A model generated the notes under the pieces. The model saw only the letters and a list, made by a program, of their open reading frames with translations, was not told the origin of the DNA and ran no database searches. Positions 47,915 through 48,015 of a DNA stretch of 48,015 bases are shown piece after piece. Source of the stretch: Pseudomonas izuensis. Lineage in GTDB: Bacteria > Pseudomonadota > Gammaproteobacteria > Pseudomonadales > Pseudomonadaceae. The position numbers and the translations under genes are program-made. Position 1 is the first letter of the stretch; each line of letters opens with the position of its first letter. The DNA lies in the NCBI RefSeq assembly GCF_009861505.1, contig NZ_WTFT01000057.1, positions 1 through 48,015 of the forward strand, written 5' to 3'.

Positions 47915-48015
47915 TCACCTCATCAGGCATACGCCGTATGGACTTCGACCGACCAACCGGCAGAGGCGCGTCCGTACGGCGACATCGCAGGGGAACACGG
48001 ACCTGTAGGAGCTGG

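Noticed and set aside
1..48015. CRISPR arrays, tRNA and rRNA genes
   Set aside because: No regularly spaced identical repeats and no tRNA- or rRNA-like sequence was noticed on reading; REP clusters explain the repeated palindromes.

Overview
The window looks like a chromosomal segment of a fluorescent-group Pseudomonas. The basis is GC-rich coding DNA, a pqqA-pqqB locus beside a quinohaemoprotein alcohol dehydrogenase, sigma-54 promoters of the -24/-12 type, and several REP-type palindromes typical of that genus (GAGCGAGC-x-GCTCGC and GAGCTGGC-TTGCCAGC types). Species-level assignment is inference. No rRNA, tRNA or CRISPR array was seen.

Layout. (1) 1-8.5 kb, alcohol oxidation block: pqqB (cut by the window edge), pqqA, a type II quinohaemoprotein alcohol dehydrogenase and an outer-membrane MetA/SphA-like protein, all on the minus strand. 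A divergent AcoR-type sigma-54 activator follows, then a DUF4242 gene and an aldehyde dehydrogenase. Both enzyme operons have good -24/-12 promoters and share a decamer (ACTGTCTCAG) upstream, so the activator probably drives alcohol to aldehyde to acid oxidation as one regulon. (2) 8.6-10.6 kb: divergent TetR/SDR pair around a triple TGACA operator, then a GNAT. (3) 10.7-14.4 kb, accessory island: overlapping genes for Nmad2 and Nmad3 (nucleotide-modification-associated domains), a truncated upstream partner, an AT-rich orphan reading frame, and a frameshifted IS1182-family element inserted into a dispersed repeat. (4) 14.6-27.5 kb: a run of small regulator-plus-enzyme modules (flavodoxin, SDRs, HxlR, Gfo/Idh, two MFS exporters, LysR, OYE, GlxA-type regulator), with a truncated MBL-fold gene and a catalytically degenerate SDR. 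(5) 27.7-32.6 kb: a MerR regulator with four matching MerR-type promoters in front of a saccharopine-dehydrogenase-like oxidoreductase, a secreted DJ-1/PfpI protein, a secreted acetoacetate-decarboxylase-like protein and an alpha/beta hydrolase. This is the best candidate for an undescribed regulon. (6) 32.8-40.1 kb: AraC/VOC/oxidoreductase/SnoaL module, wrbA, LysR plus a DUF1254/DUF1214 protein, two SDR remnants and a very charged small lipoprotein. (7) 40.1-48 kb: more core-like genes separated by REP clusters: hotdog thioesterase, M20 amidohydrolase with its MFS symporter and divergent LysR, a small membrane protein, a YddA/SbmA-type ABC exporter and a FhuF-like protein.

Most of 8.6-40 kb is typical of a variable chromosomal region: divergent regulator/enzyme pairs, several gene remnants and one insertion sequence. 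All functions are read from sequence motifs without database searches. Start codons were chosen from ribosome-binding sites and family length, and alternatives are given where they matter.
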